From Siderastrea siderea (lineage: Eukaryota; Cnidaria; Anthozoa; Scleractinia; Rhizangiidae), in contig OZ034968.1 of assembly GCA_964030785.1 (NCBI GenBank), positions 34,923,186 to 34,987,185 on the forward strand: a stretch of 64,000 bases of DNA, written 5' to 3'. How positions within the stretch are numbered: position 1 is the stretch's first letter; the number at the start of each line of letters is the position of its first letter. Below, piece by piece: positions 52,001 to 63,986 of this stretch. The position numbers and the translations under genes were made by a program. The notes under the pieces were generated by a model. That model was given only the letters and a program-made list of their open reading frames with translations. It searched no databases and had not been told where the DNA came from.

Positions 52001-55000
52001 TCTTCGAGATAATTATTTTATTTTGTCCCTCTTTTTGTCCCCGTCATTCAGAAGTATTTTCGTGTTGAGTCTCTTTCGTCCTCAACATTCTCGGCTTTCA
52101 TTCAACAAAACGCATTTGTGTCAAGTTTGTTTTGTATTCAAACTTCTCGGCCGTCATGCGGTAAGTTATATTTTGTACTGAGCCCGTTCGTCTTCAAAAT
52201 TACTGGCCGCCAGTCGGCAAATCATTGTTTCTCTTGCCGTTTGCTTGTCTCGCTGTTGACCAAAATAAATGTCATTTCCATAAAAGTAAGCGTTGAAGTG
52301 CACAATTGCGTAGCCCTTCGCATCGATTCCCGCTCAAACCAGAAGTAAATATTTTGGTTCGAAAGCAACTGCAACCCCGATTCTTTTTTTCCAGTTAGTA
52401 AATTATCGATTTGCCATGGCTGGTTGGCAAACAGACAAAAGAATCTTTACCACACAGAAAATTAAGCAAGGCCTTCGACTCAGGTGTTGTGTGAGATTGC
52501 TTATTCCACGAGTATTCACTCTTCCCAGTGCACTTTTTACGGCTTTATCATACACATCCTTCGAAAGAGAAACGTCTGCTGTTGTGAACTTCACGAGCGT
52601 ATCGAACGTACCGTGGGCGCCTATTTAGTCAGCAATTTCAAACAAAGCACATGCACATTCAGCAAAAATGGGAAAAACTGGTTTCAAACCGGACTGACTC
52701 ATCCGTTTCGGTGGATGAGAAAGTCAAGGCAGCTGGCAGAGGTCCCTTCCTCTTCCCGACTTACATGTACCTAGGAAGATCGAAGGGCTTCTGTTCGCAG
52801 GGTAGGGTCAAAATGGCAATTTTCAAAAGCCAAAGAATGATACCTCAGCTTTAGCAAATTCTAAATAACGTTTGAGATTTCCTAGTCAACTTACTAGTCT
52901 TCCCACATTCTTTCTTTTCTTCCATAATTTCTATTTTAGTGTGGTTGCACTTGATTATTTCAAAATCAAATTAAGAGAAAAGTAAAGGTTTAAACGAGGG
53001 GGAGGTGGGTATGGCCTCCTGGCATCAAAGAATCAGCATTGCTCTACCACTCAGCTCTTTTGGAACATATTCCCAATCAGAGTCTGTCGATCAGAGACTG
53101 CCAATAACTGTACATGTAGTATTGCATTTCCAGTTTTGTGGTTTGTGGTATCTTTTAACTTGCATCATTAACAATGCACTTCAGTTATTACAAACAATTA
53201 CAAGTACCGGTAAACTTTTCCAAATTTTATTGCATGTACCAGCCTGCTGTAAGTTTTTATTGTTTATTTATTGACATACGTTTATGTGTTTGTAAATTTT
53301 TTTAACTGACCGAGTCCCATGTTTTGTATTTTTTGTAATTGTTTTTTTAATTGTATGAGAAATAAAAAAATCACTTTCTTTATTTAAAAGCTTGCAGGAC
53401 TTCAAGGAGAAGAAATTTTTGTGGGCTTACTGTAAGTGGAACTTCAAAAATATATAAATGTAATTTATCAGGAGCAAGAAATCACAAGGACATTGCTCTT
53501 CTTGTGACCCCCTACCCCAACCCAACCCTTCCTTCTTCCCCAGGCCCCTCTGAAATAGCCCCACAAGTTTTATTGACTGTGTGGGAGGGCCTGACAGGAA
53601 AATATTTGGCTTGAGGCTATGCATCATGACTGAGAGCCAAATATTTTACTGTCTGGCCGGATCTTACTCAGTCAATAAGTATTTTACCATACTACCTTTA
53701 TTAACCGGCCGTCGCCATATGGCGATCACCGGGTTATAAAATGGACACGTTTTATTTTTTGTTTATGGGCAGTTGGCTTAACATATGAACAAAGTGCTGT
53801 AAAGCTTGTGGTGTGGGTGCTCAAGAGTGGTACTGTCTTATATAAGACGCATGCGCATATTAGTCTGCTGAATGTTACCTTCGTGTGTACTTGTCTTTTA
53901 ATTTACAGTATTTACTGTAAGATATGAACGGCGAAGGGTCGTTAAGTTTGGGGTTTCTGTATTTGTCTTGTGTAATGCATGCACAACTGAGTAAGGCAGC
54001 TAATAGGATTGAATGCAAAATTTTCTGTGTTGTCTGATCTAGGTAGTGGTTATGGTGAAAATGTTTTTAGCACAGGAGTTTTGTTATGGAGATTGATATT
54101 TTGAGGGATGTAAAAATGTGGGAATGGAAGGAGTGTGAATGTGAGGAGCATACCACGCTTCAGTGAATGTGATTTGCTTTGAAAGTTGAATTTTGTATAG
54201 CAGCGGCGCGGTGTAATATTGTGCTGCGTGAGAGGCAGTTTCCCTTGGCGTTTATGGGGGGACGGTTTCCGAAGTGGATTGTAAGTTTTCTCATTGGGTA
54301 ACCTGTATTTCGCAGAGGAGAGAAATGACAGCTGTGTTTGCAGCTTATTAGCGCGGTAAGGAACGGTGGCTTAGGAAGAGAAGGGATTGGTACTAGTATA
54401 ATGATGCAATTAGTGGATTGCACCATCGATACATCATAGTTCTTGAGAAGGGAGAGAGATGAGTGTTTATTTGATGCGAGAAGTTGACTTTAATTGCATA
54501 AAGATGAAGGAATTGGTCATTAATAAGGAGATCAATTAATAACATAGCTGTTACGAGTCTTTAAGTTAGAAATTAACTGAATATTACCAAGCAATGCATG
54601 TGGTTTGCGTGTGGTGTTTGTTGGGTTTGAGGTAATTATGTAAGTCTGGTACGTAGCCGTTCCGAGTCAACTTGTTTACTTTGCATGGGGATTCCCGGGT
54701 TAGTAAACTGGATTTAAACATCATGTCATGAGATATGCCTTAACGTGCCCCAGACTCTGACGATCTGCTGAAGCTCGTGTTTGTCAAGCGTTTTATTTTA
54801 ATTCTAAGTTGCTATGTTCACTGTTTGCATTCACCATCTAGGCACAACAGTAAATATTTCGTCATCCCTTTGTAAGCATCCTCAGTTGTGGGCAAATATA
54901 TACCAACATTCAACGTCTGAGTGAATTTGCATTTTTCAGCAGAAATAAAAGCAATAAGAAAGAGAAGCTGAGTCATCAGAGTTAAAACATTACGTCATCC

Positions 55001-58000
55001 AGTAACGCGATAGTCAAAATTCTGTGTCACACAATCACACTTTTCGTCACACCGGCTCGTATAAATACAGAATCGTGCTTACATTTGTGAAACCTAGGGG
55101 TGGGGAGGGTCAGAATGGCTGGTTAAAATGCCCATTGGGCTTTCTTGTTACACTTAATTTTATTGGAAATTTTTTAAAAGGTACTTTTGAATGCTATAAT
55201 GAAAGTTTAAGTGTGCATGTGCGCTAAATGAACAAGTGACGTGTGTAGGGGCAAATGCCTTTTTCGGACCAGCTCACGTCAACCCGTTCAGCCCTACACA
55301 TGTTAAAGATTGCAACAGCAGGGCTGTACAGTGGTATAATAAAATATAGTTACTGTAATAGTATGTTTAATACTCAAAGTTCAAACCTTTGTGATAAAGG
55401 GCATTACTAGATTTTATTGAACCACTCTTATGGCAGCTGACTAAAAATACATGCATAAGAAACATCTACTTACTTCAGGCACTTGTTAATAAAAGGAAAT
55501 TAAAGTATTCAGATTGCCATAATTTTAACACAACACCTTTGCAATACTTAAGTTCTATTCAGTACCAGTTGTTGTTGTTTGTGTAGCATGCTGAATAAAA
55601 GACATAAGTAGGAACATTTAAAAGAAAAAAGAACATTTAAAGCATAAGAATAAGATGTTCCCTTCTTTCCGCACATTAACATTGTACCAACGAATTTTAC
55701 TGATGGTCAACTATTCTGTAATATTCAAATCAGGTTAACACAAAGGCTGCTCCAGTGAACAGCACAGTTCCACCAGCTGTGAAAAGTCTCCCAAATGTGT
55801 GAGTTTAACACTTATTGGTTGTTTTTTCCCCTCTACTTCTTTCTGCAGCACAGTACCTGCAAAGAAAATGTAACAAATTGTATTGAGTCAGTTTATAGCT
55901 TTTAAAAATAATTTACTAAATAATAATATAATATCTACAGTAGCTATATTGCTGGGCAGAACAAGGCGAGACAAGTGTAAACTGCATGCGTATTTCTCTT
56001 TTTCCTGCAATGAAACACAGACAATTCAGTCTTATGTTGTGCTTCTCGCATTCACCATTGTCTTTCTGGTCTGAAGAGTGATTGACCATTGTTTTCTTAA
56101 TTCATTGGCAAAGTACCATTGATAAGGGTGAGAGAGGGTGGGGGGGGAATGGTTATGTACAATTTTCACAGCTCTGTGCAACATTGCGACCCCCCCTTAT
56201 GGGGAGTGAGCCTCTATGTGTAGTCATTACCCCAATTTTTTGTTTTAGCCCTTCATTACTGGGGTACTGTGGCTATAATTATATTGTGCGCTCAATTTGT
56301 CTACTTTAAAGAGTAAGCATCTATGGGTTTCCCTTTTGTGTAAGTTAAAGTGCATATGACAGATTTTTTTTTATTTGCCTGATCGAATCTAAATGACCTC
56401 CTGATATGAATATCAAAAATTATTTTTCGATTTCGATTTTTCTTCCCCGCGCTTTTGCCGTTTAAAAACGTGAAATTTTACTTCCGGTCATGTCAAAAAC
56501 CGCGCAAAGGGAGACCTGGGCATAGTCACGTTGTGACGTCATACCAGGAACGGAGTCAATGCCACAACAAGCTACGTGGGCCGCATTGCGGAGATCTAAT
56601 TCATTTTATTTTTCTTTATTCCGCAACCGCCAAATTGAGCACGAAATTATGTGAAACTGCTGATGTTACAAGTAATCTGGGCAGTGATTTGGAGCTTTTA
56701 GAGTCCATCGAATGCGAATCGCTAACTTCTGAAGTTGAAAGCGAAACAGAACTCGAGATCGAGAAAGAAGCTATTCAGAACCGAAAGGTCGTTACATAGA
56801 CAATCCGCTTGCCGATGAAAATTGACTTAGAGAATACTATCAAGAGGTAGAGGAGACAGCACGAAGAAAACAGAATCTAGAAAAACCTATTTGATGGTAC
56901 CGTAGCGCTCGAGACGTAGTAAGAAGTGCCACGATTTCTCATCTCCCGGTGTAAATATTATAATTATGCTTGGCTAAATAAACCTTGTTCGCGCTCGGCT
57001 AAATAAACGCCTGTTATGCAGGTTATACTTTCATACTCTTACAGGTGTAGATGTGGTAACTGTGCTTTAAACCATCTGCAAAACGCCGTAGATTGTCTTT
57101 GCTTCCAAGAAATTCAGAAATGTGTCGAATCTCTTGAAGCGCCGTCGGTATGTTTCGCGCGAAGCCGCAAACTTAACACAACAACAGGATGTGTAACAAC
57201 CTACCCGGCACTGTTCAGTGTTGTCTGACTTTAAAGCTGATGGTCGCTACGATCAGATGCAGAAAATATAATACGATAGATGGAAGAAAGTATCGTTCAG
57301 TAGATTGGTTCGGAAGAGAAGTGAGTAATTCTCTACGTTCTTGTGGACTCTCTGAAACGTTGTTGTTTCATGTCTATGCAAATTGTGCAATAGCAGTGAT
57401 TGATATTTCAGGTCTTTCAATAAGAATAAGCTGCAGTAAGATTATTAAATGAAGATAAGAGTTTGCTCATTCCTTTCAAAACTTAGTCAGACATGTTTTC
57501 ATCATAATTTTATAATTATCCGTAATCCAGTTGTGCAAAAATGAGGGATGTTATAATCTTTACCTCAGTTATGAATCAACACTGGTCAGTATATCGGAAG
57601 TAAACAAGGCAGAAATTTCGAGTGTCAATTTGCCTACACGTATTAAATGCAACACGAATGTTTCAGAGAGTCCACAAGAACGCAGACAAACTCTCACTTC
57701 CCTTCCGAACTAATCTGACAACAATTTCTTCCGTCTAGTGTATTATATAGTGCTGCATCTGATCGTAGCGACCATCTGTTCAGACAACACTGAATCCCGG
57801 GTGCATTGTTTCACATCCTGTTGTTGTGTCAAGTACGCGGCTTCGCGCGAGACAACAGCGTTTCGGGAGATTCGACACATTTCTGAACTTCTTTGCAGCA
57901 AAGACAATCTACGGCGTTTTGCAGATGGTTTAAGGCACAGTTACTTCATCTACACAGGTAAGAGTATGAAAGTATAACCTGCATAACAGGCGTTTATTTA

Positions 58001-61000
58001 GCCGAGCACGATTATAATATTACACCAGGAGATGAGCAATCGTGCCATTTCTTCCCGCGTCTCGAGCGCTTCGGTACCATCACATAGGTTTTCTAGATTC
58101 TGTTTCCTTCGTTCTGCCTCCTCTATCTCTTGATAGAATTATCTAAGTCAATTTTAATCGGCAAGCGGCTTGTCTGTGTAAGGACCTTCTGGTTCTGAAT
58201 AGTCTTCCTTCTCGTTCCCAAGTTCTCTTTCGCTTTAATATTTACACCTAGAGATGAGAAATCGTCGCATTTCTTGCTATGTCTCCAGCGCTTCGGTGCC
58301 ATCAAATAGGTTTTCTAGCTGTGAATTATTCGTTCTACCTCCTTTTTCTCTTGATAGTATTCACTAAGTCAGTATTCATCGCCAAGCGCCTTGAGTATGT
58401 AAGGATCTTCTGGTTCTGAATAGCTTCTTTCTCGATCTCGAAATCTGTTTTGCTTTCAACTTCAGAGGTTGGCGATTCGCATTCTATGGACTCTAAAACC
58501 TCCAAATCACTGCCCATATTACTTGTAACACTAGCAGTTTCACATAATTTCGTGCTCAATTTGGCAGTTGCGGAATAAAGAAAAACAAAATGTAACAGAT
58601 CTCCGCAATGCGGCCCACGTAGCTTGTTTTGGCATCGACTCCGTTCCTGGTATGACGTCACAACGTGACTATGCCCAGGTCTCCCTTTGCGCGGTTTTTG
58701 ACATGACCGGAAGTAAAATTTCACGTTTTTAAACGGCAAAAGCGCAGGGAAGGAAAATCGAAATCGAAAAATATTTTTTGATATTCATATCATGATGTCA
58801 TTTAGATTCGATCAGGCAAATAAAAAAAAATCTGTCATATGCACTTTAAGTTTTTGAGGTGATTGCGATCTGCCATTCAGTGATGTACACTAATTACCTT
58901 CTCTGCTATACAGTTTGGAATCATTTGGTAATTTCCAAGACCTGACTGCTCATTACTGTTTTCTCAAACATAGATTGCACAAGACAGAACATGGAGATAT
59001 TAGAAGCATTTTAGCTAATGGTCAGGTACGTTCGTGAGGCAGGGCTTACATGTTTAACATTTATTTCCAAGAGCAACTAATATACAGGGCTCACTATTAA
59101 ATCCTGTCTAGTTGTCTAGGGCAACTACTGTACATCGATTTGGTTCTTGAGCAAATACTTTGAATGCAAATATGACTGGTGGACAAGCCATCTGCCAAGC
59201 AAACAGCTGTAAAGGGACACACTAGTTTTCTTTGACTTCTGTACATACCCTGGTAGAAATTCTGCCCAGGATCCTTAAAAGATCCTAACAGGATCTTGTA
59301 AAATCTTAACCAGGTTGCTGATGAGATCCTACATAAGATCCTGTAGGATCCTATTGACATCCTGTAGGATCCTACAGGATCTTGTTTAGGATCCTATAGG
59401 ATCCTGTAGGATCCTGTTTAAGATCCTATAGGATCCTCTGGGATCTTGTTTAGGATCCTATAGGATCCTGTTGGACCTGTTTAAGATCCTGTTTAAGATC
59501 CTACAACCAGGATCCTACAGGATCCTAAACAAGATCCTATGGGATCCTATAGGATCCTAGACAATCTTAAGGAGGATCCTGAAAGACTTTACAGGATCCT
59601 GATTAGGATCCTATAAAACATGGTGCCATTTAGGATTCTGGGTAAGATCCTGTGTGAACTTACAGGATCCTAGAAAATCCTGTAGGATCCTGTATAGGAT
59701 TTCTGCCAGGGTACATGTGCATCACACAATTTGCATTTTAATGTTTTCACACAATGCCCAAGGTGGCAGTGCTATGAGGAAACTCTTCAACCAAACTTAC
59801 AAGGTACATTGCTAGCAGGTGTGTTATCTTTAACTATTGTACTGCACACCCGCGTGCATGGTGATAAAATAGTTTAAAGAACTCTAGAGAGTCTGTCTGT
59901 AAGTTGAGTCAATGTTTACCGGCAGGTTTCCCACAGTGACATTCAGCATCTGGACATCTTAGGTCATGGAAATGGTGGGACAGTGTATAGGTTTGTCATC
60001 AGTAATACCACAGTTTGTACTTTTGAGCGCATTGCAAAATTCAGTTAATGCAATGTTCTAAATATGCTACCATAAGTAATTCAATGTGAAATAGTTTGTG
60101 TAAGGTGAGCCGGTCAGTCATTCATCGGACAACAGTGAATCATAATACAGCCTTGTTCCAAAAAAACATACTGCTTTAAGGCTAATTACTGAGTACGAAA
60201 AGGTGGTGAAAAGTGTTTGGGAACACAGTCGTTTTTCCGAAGTTATGATTTGGTAACGGTCGTATTTGTATATGAAGGACACAGGGCAACTGCCAAAGCA
60301 AACAAACAAATAAACAAGTGAACACAACAAAACAGAACAAAAACATATCAAATAAAAATAAAATTCTTATCGGGTTATGTGACGCCAGGTCTTGGCTTTC
60401 AATAAACTTCCACCAGGCAATATTTTGACAAGACTGTTGTTTTGAAGATTTCATAAACGTCACCAAAGGTTGATTTCCACTGTTGCGTAAATTTTACGTG
60501 CGTACGGGCGTAAATTTAACTGGCTTTACGCACGTAAATAAAATTAGAGACGATGTATGAACGGCTTACGTAAACGTAAAAAGTTGAAAGTTTTGAACTT
60601 TTTACGTTTACGTAAGCCGTTCGTACAGCTGTACATCGTCTTTAATTTTATTTACGCCCGTAAAGCCAGTTAAATTCACGCCCGTACGCACGTAAAATTT
60701 ACGCAACAGTGGAAATCAACCTTAACGACCTTTGAAGTTAGGAGCCTTTTATATGAGGCCATACAAAAAAGTGCCAGTTTAGCTTATTGTGTAAAAGACA
60801 AATATTAGGTCTTACAGTTAAAGCATTTACATGTACAACAACTGATCTTTTCTACAGGGCTTTACATACAAGGACAAACAGAATTATTGCAGTTAAGGTG
60901 AGGCTTTCAATAAGAAAACTACATCCAACTATTAGTTTTTTCACGCTGTTGGCCTTATAGTAAGAATGGCATGCTTTTGGAATTTTTTTTTTCATTTATT

Positions 61001-63986
61001 GTATAAAATGAGTAATCTCAGTCTGATTGCAGAGCACCTTGATTGATACCTCGAGCTCTAACCAACTAGAACTAACCTATCGTAAAGCTATGTATTTTCT
61101 ACGATAATTTTTTTAAGGATCACGGAACTGTGCCTTGCCAGATGGCAAGTTTGCGCAGATTGCTTCAGACAAAATTTCGGCAAGAATTCAGGATGTTTTG
61201 GCAAGATTTCTTGGGGTGTCAGTAAAACACCGACTCGGGGTCGGGGTCGGGGTCCATTGTTCTTTTGTTTCGTTTTCTGTTGTCTTGCCCTAACCAAAAC
61301 ATAAAACCGAAAACGAAACAAAAGAACAATGGACCCCGACGCCGACCCCGAGTCGGTGTTTTACTGACACCCGATTTCTTGGGAATGGGCGAAAACGTGA
61401 CGCAAGTTCGCAGTTCTCAACGAAATTTCGCAGGAATTTTTGTTTGCACCTAGCAAAAATGTTTCCGTGCAAAGCGATCACCTTACGTTGAAAGTTCTCT
61501 TCCAGATGTAGGCAAACAAAGAAAATGAAACTCACCTTTTGATAGTTAATGTAGAATTTGCGTGGTACAAAGTAACTGTTGTGTTTGCAAAACTCGCTAT
61601 ACATATCTGGAACTTGACGTATAGTTGCTCTAAGCTGTAAAATAATATTTAGCTTTATCGGTGGCTGTTTATAGGTGATTCCTTTAGACGTAACTCCAGC
61701 TGTACAGAAACAGATTATATCAGAATTGGAAATACTTTTTCAGGTAAATGTGTGCAGTAAATTACTAAATGTTGTGATTAGATGTGAGTAGCATCAGTCG
61801 TGTACATGTTCATTACAACTGCATTGTTGTAAGAAAACGTACCCTTTTATGCACATGTACAGGTAAATCTTAATATTACAAAGTGTTATCAGAGTATAAA
61901 TATACATGTAACAAAGCTTGTCAAAACTTAGAAGAAAACGTTCACGGGAGGCACCGTTTTCGTTTGGTTAGGGTGCCGGACTTGAAATCCGGGGGTTCCG
62001 AGTTCAACTCCTCTGCCACCCTTGTAAACAAGCAACTGACCTGCCTCCCACTAGTTGGGGTTCTTAAATCTGTTCATTTGGATTATTTGTTTCATTGTCC
62101 CTGAAAAGAGTGGTCAATTAAGTAATAATAATGACTATTATTATTATTATTTGGTGTACCGAGTAGAATTTTCAGACTGTTAGTCAGATTGACTTGCTGT
62201 ATACACTAACCATTGCCGGCAGATCATATCAAAAAAAAAAGAAAAAAAACCACACACACACACACACCCTACGTGTGTAAAATGAGAAAACATTCAAGAA
62301 GAAAGTTCTGTAAGCTCATTGTGTTCTTTGTACAATTAATGTGTTTACCACCTTTTTATATCATTAAATATTTTCTTTTGATGCATTTTAGTGCTCATCC
62401 CCGTTTATTATTGAATTTTACGGAGCATTTTTTGTGGAAAATAGGTGGGTGCAACGTTATTGTGCTTCACTATTTCTAGGAAATGGATTGTTTCAAAATT
62501 AAAATTTTGAAACATTTTAGGAATACTGTTACCTGTTATCTTATTACATCTTAATTTCGCCATTTTGGAGAGGTAACGTCGAGCAACATTAAATTTTCAC
62601 GAATTAGGAGAATTTGTCGAAACGTTCTTGGACCCATCACACAAAACCTCTTGTTACAGCATGTACGTTACGTTTACATCGCTGTTGTCGTCATCGTTAT
62701 CTTTGTTATAGTTTCAATTGTTGCACCTTAAACCCAAGGTGGATGTCACATAGTGTCCTGCATTGTACAATTTTGTTTTTGTCATTTTCCAATCCTTTTT
62801 ATGTACAACCATGAAAATCTAAAAAAGTAAGAGTATAATAATTATTTCATCCTTTTTTTCAGAATTTCAGTTTGTACAGAATATATGGATGGTATGAATA
62901 CGATTTTTAATGCTGTGGCTATAATAGTATAGTCTTCATTCTTACCGTGGGGATGTATAGTCTGCCAGTGCTCTGGTCTGATGACTCACTGACCGACTGA
63001 CCGACCGACCAACCGACCGACCGACCGACCGACCGACCGACCGACCGACCGACCGACTGGCCAACCAATTGACTGAGTGCAGGGAAGTACGGACCAATTG
63101 ACTGACTGACTGACTGAATGACTGATGGTGAACGGACAGACGCACAGAAGAACAGACTGGCTGACTGCACGGATGGACGAGTCAAACGACTGACTGAGTG
63201 ATTGTCTGACTGATGGATTAACAGATGGACGGATGGACAGGCTGAATGAATACATGGGTGGAGGGACCAATTAACTGGCAGACTGAACGAATGGATGGCT
63301 AATGTATGGATACAGGGACAGATGTACTGGGGTTGGACTAAATGAGTGCATGCACAGATGGATCAAACGACTGTCTGGCTGACTGATTCACTGGCAGTAT
63401 CTTACTTAAATTAAATTTATTGTTAAGTAATTAGTTACATCAAATTTGTATGTACATGCAATTACAAATTTATTGCGCCAGTTTTGCGTATCTCTTTGGT
63501 TAACGTATGACAATTTGAGTACTTTAGATTCTGTTTCTGATAATTAAACGAAGTATTTCGAACTTTCTTGTATTGATCGAAATCTGTTTAGAGTTTTCTT
63601 TTTTGGTGAAAAGTGCAAGTTTTTGATTCCAGAAACAAAACTGAAATTTGCGAATTAGCAGGAAAAAAAACGGGAAAGCGTAAGTTTAACATTGAACGTT
63701 TGCGTAAATGACAACTATTGATGTGATCAATTTGTCCCTATCCAGGTGGTTCCCTAGACGTGTATGGTTGTATACCGGAACCTGTTTTAGGAAGAATTGC
63801 AGTTTCAGTAAGTGGACTATATATGTACAAAAGATAGATATAGACGCGATTTAATGGTGCGATGAAAATATTTTGATCTCATAAGTACACACCCACATGC
63901 AGACCAGTTTGTAACGCTGCATATTCGTTTGTTACAGGTAGTCAAAGGACTTCGATATTTGTGGGAATTGAAAATCATGCACAGAG
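49086..63986 (+). CDS. MAP2K5: dual-specificity MAP kinase kinase 5 (MEK5), 5' part, runs off window
   Basis: Exons: 49086-49184, 50527-50575, 50780-50847, 51186-51255, 53398-53431, 55734-55798, 58974-59025, 59926-59990, 60858-60897, 61675-61743, 62392-62444, 62863-62891, 63746-63807, 63938-63986. MEK5 phosphorylates ERK5 and binds MEKK2/3 through PB1. Exons 1-3 encode the PB1 domain (AVDWTVHQN, FRDVL, TATAFEYEDEEGDRITVRG). Later come the linker (VNTKAAP, SILANGQ), glycine loop LGHGNGGTVY, lysine motif IIAVKVIPLD, SELEILFQ, IIEFYGAFFVENR, ISVCTEYMDGGSLDVY, VLGRIAVS and VVKGLRYLWELKIMHR, where the window ends before the HRD aspartate. All tested junctions are in phase except exon 5 to 6, which is off by one base. 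Introns host many mobile elements. Confidence 0.95.
51319..51506. mobile_element. hAT-like MITE in MAP2K5 intron 4
   Basis: CAGGGCTGTAGCCAG and CTGGCTACGGCCCTG ends, 188 bp. TTATGACTGAGGCAATGT(T/C)C is tandemly repeated inside. GTATAC at both borders suggests an imperfect target duplication. Confidence 0.8.
51599..52804. mobile_element. TIR element with 8-bp target duplication GGGTCAAA
   Basis: GGGTCAAA occurs directly at 51591-51598 and 52805-52812. The ends are (G)TACCCTGCGAGCAGAGGC and, inverted, TACCCTGCGAACAGAAGCC, with a further matching stretch including TCTTCC...GGGAAGAGGAAGGGACCTC. About 1.2 kb, no intact transposase. The 8-bp duplication fits the hAT superfamily. Confidence 0.85.
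53432..55733. other. MAP2K5 intron 5, no further feature recognised
   Basis: Ordinary intron sequence. The stretch 53700-54430 is relatively GC-rich and has an open minus-strand frame (54160-54426) without recognisable homology; I do not call it a gene. Confidence 0.5.
56345..58849. mobile_element. TTAA-flanked foldback element with P2RX7-C-like gene pieces
   Basis: TTAA + AGTGCATATGACAG at the left and CTGTCATATGCACT + TTAA at the right, 2.5 kb, in MAP2K5 intron 6. Both halves are inverted diverged copies of one module. It comprises an acidic segment (about 56640-56799 and its mirror in 58335-58739: SIECES...SEVESETE) and a cysteine segment on the left arm (57044-57230: CRCGNCALN, VDCLCFQEIQKC, CVTTYP) mirrored at about 57800-57950. 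The CxCGNC / CLCxxEI / CxTxxP pattern resembles the C-terminal zinc-binding domain of P2X7 receptors. The TTAA site fits Kolobok or piggyBac. Frames are broken. Confidence 0.7.
57044..57230 (+). pseudogene. P2RX7-C-like zinc-binding fragment
   Basis: After an acceptor (TCTTACAG at 57043) the frame reads CRCGNCALNHLQNAVDCLC and continues with a Cys-rich segment to CVTTYP, then a stop. It is part of the foldback element; a damaged mirror copy lies on the other arm. Confidence 0.55.
59246..59713. mobile_element. GGATCCT-repeat MITE in MAP2K5 intron 7
   Basis: Ends TACCCTGG(T/C)AGAAAT in inverted orientation, with GTACAT overlapping both borders. The interior of about 430 bp is almost entirely AGGATCCT, TAGGATCCTGT and AAGATCCT units, themselves palindromic, in both orientations. 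Confidence 0.8.
60466..60723. mobile_element. near-perfect hairpin MITE
   Basis: Arms of about 125 bp beginning AAGGTTGATTTCCACTGTTG pair almost completely around a tiny centre near GTTGAAAGTTTTGAAC. Built largely of ACGTAAA words. In MAP2K5 intron 8. Confidence 0.9.
61214..61372. mobile_element. hairpin MITE with GGGGTC repeats
   Basis: GGGTGTCAGTAAAACACCGA at 61214 is matched by TCGGTGTTTTACTGACACCC to 61372. The arms are about 62 bp and include GGGGTCGGGGTC. In MAP2K5 intron 9. Confidence 0.85.
61944..62150 (+). mobile_element. tRNA-derived SINE
   Basis: The head carries a box A-like TTGGTTAGGGTGCCGG, an anticodon arm CCGGACTTGAAATCCGG and a box B-like GAGTTCAACTCC, resembling a serine tRNA (loop CTTGAAA). 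A tRNA-unrelated body and a terminal (TAA)n/(TTA)n tract follow. It is not a functional tRNA: the 5' acceptor side does not pair well. Confidence 0.65.
62990..63400. repeat. (GACC)n microsatellite and degenerate GACT/GACG repeats
   Basis: Clean GACC units at about 62996-63055 grade into imperfect ACTGACTG and GGACGGATGG units up to about 63400. The Ser/Val/Arg-rich minus-strand frames here are repeat artefacts. Confidence 0.9.

Noticed and set aside
54160..54426. 88-aa minus-strand open frame
   Set aside because: Lies in MAP2K5 intron 5 and has no recognisable motif or splice signals.
61944..62025. Functional tRNA-Ser gene
   Set aside because: The 5' acceptor half does not pair and a SINE body with an A/T-rich tail follows.
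62919..63270. Ser/Val/Arg-rich minus-strand frames
   Set aside because: They are translations of the GACC/GACT repeat.
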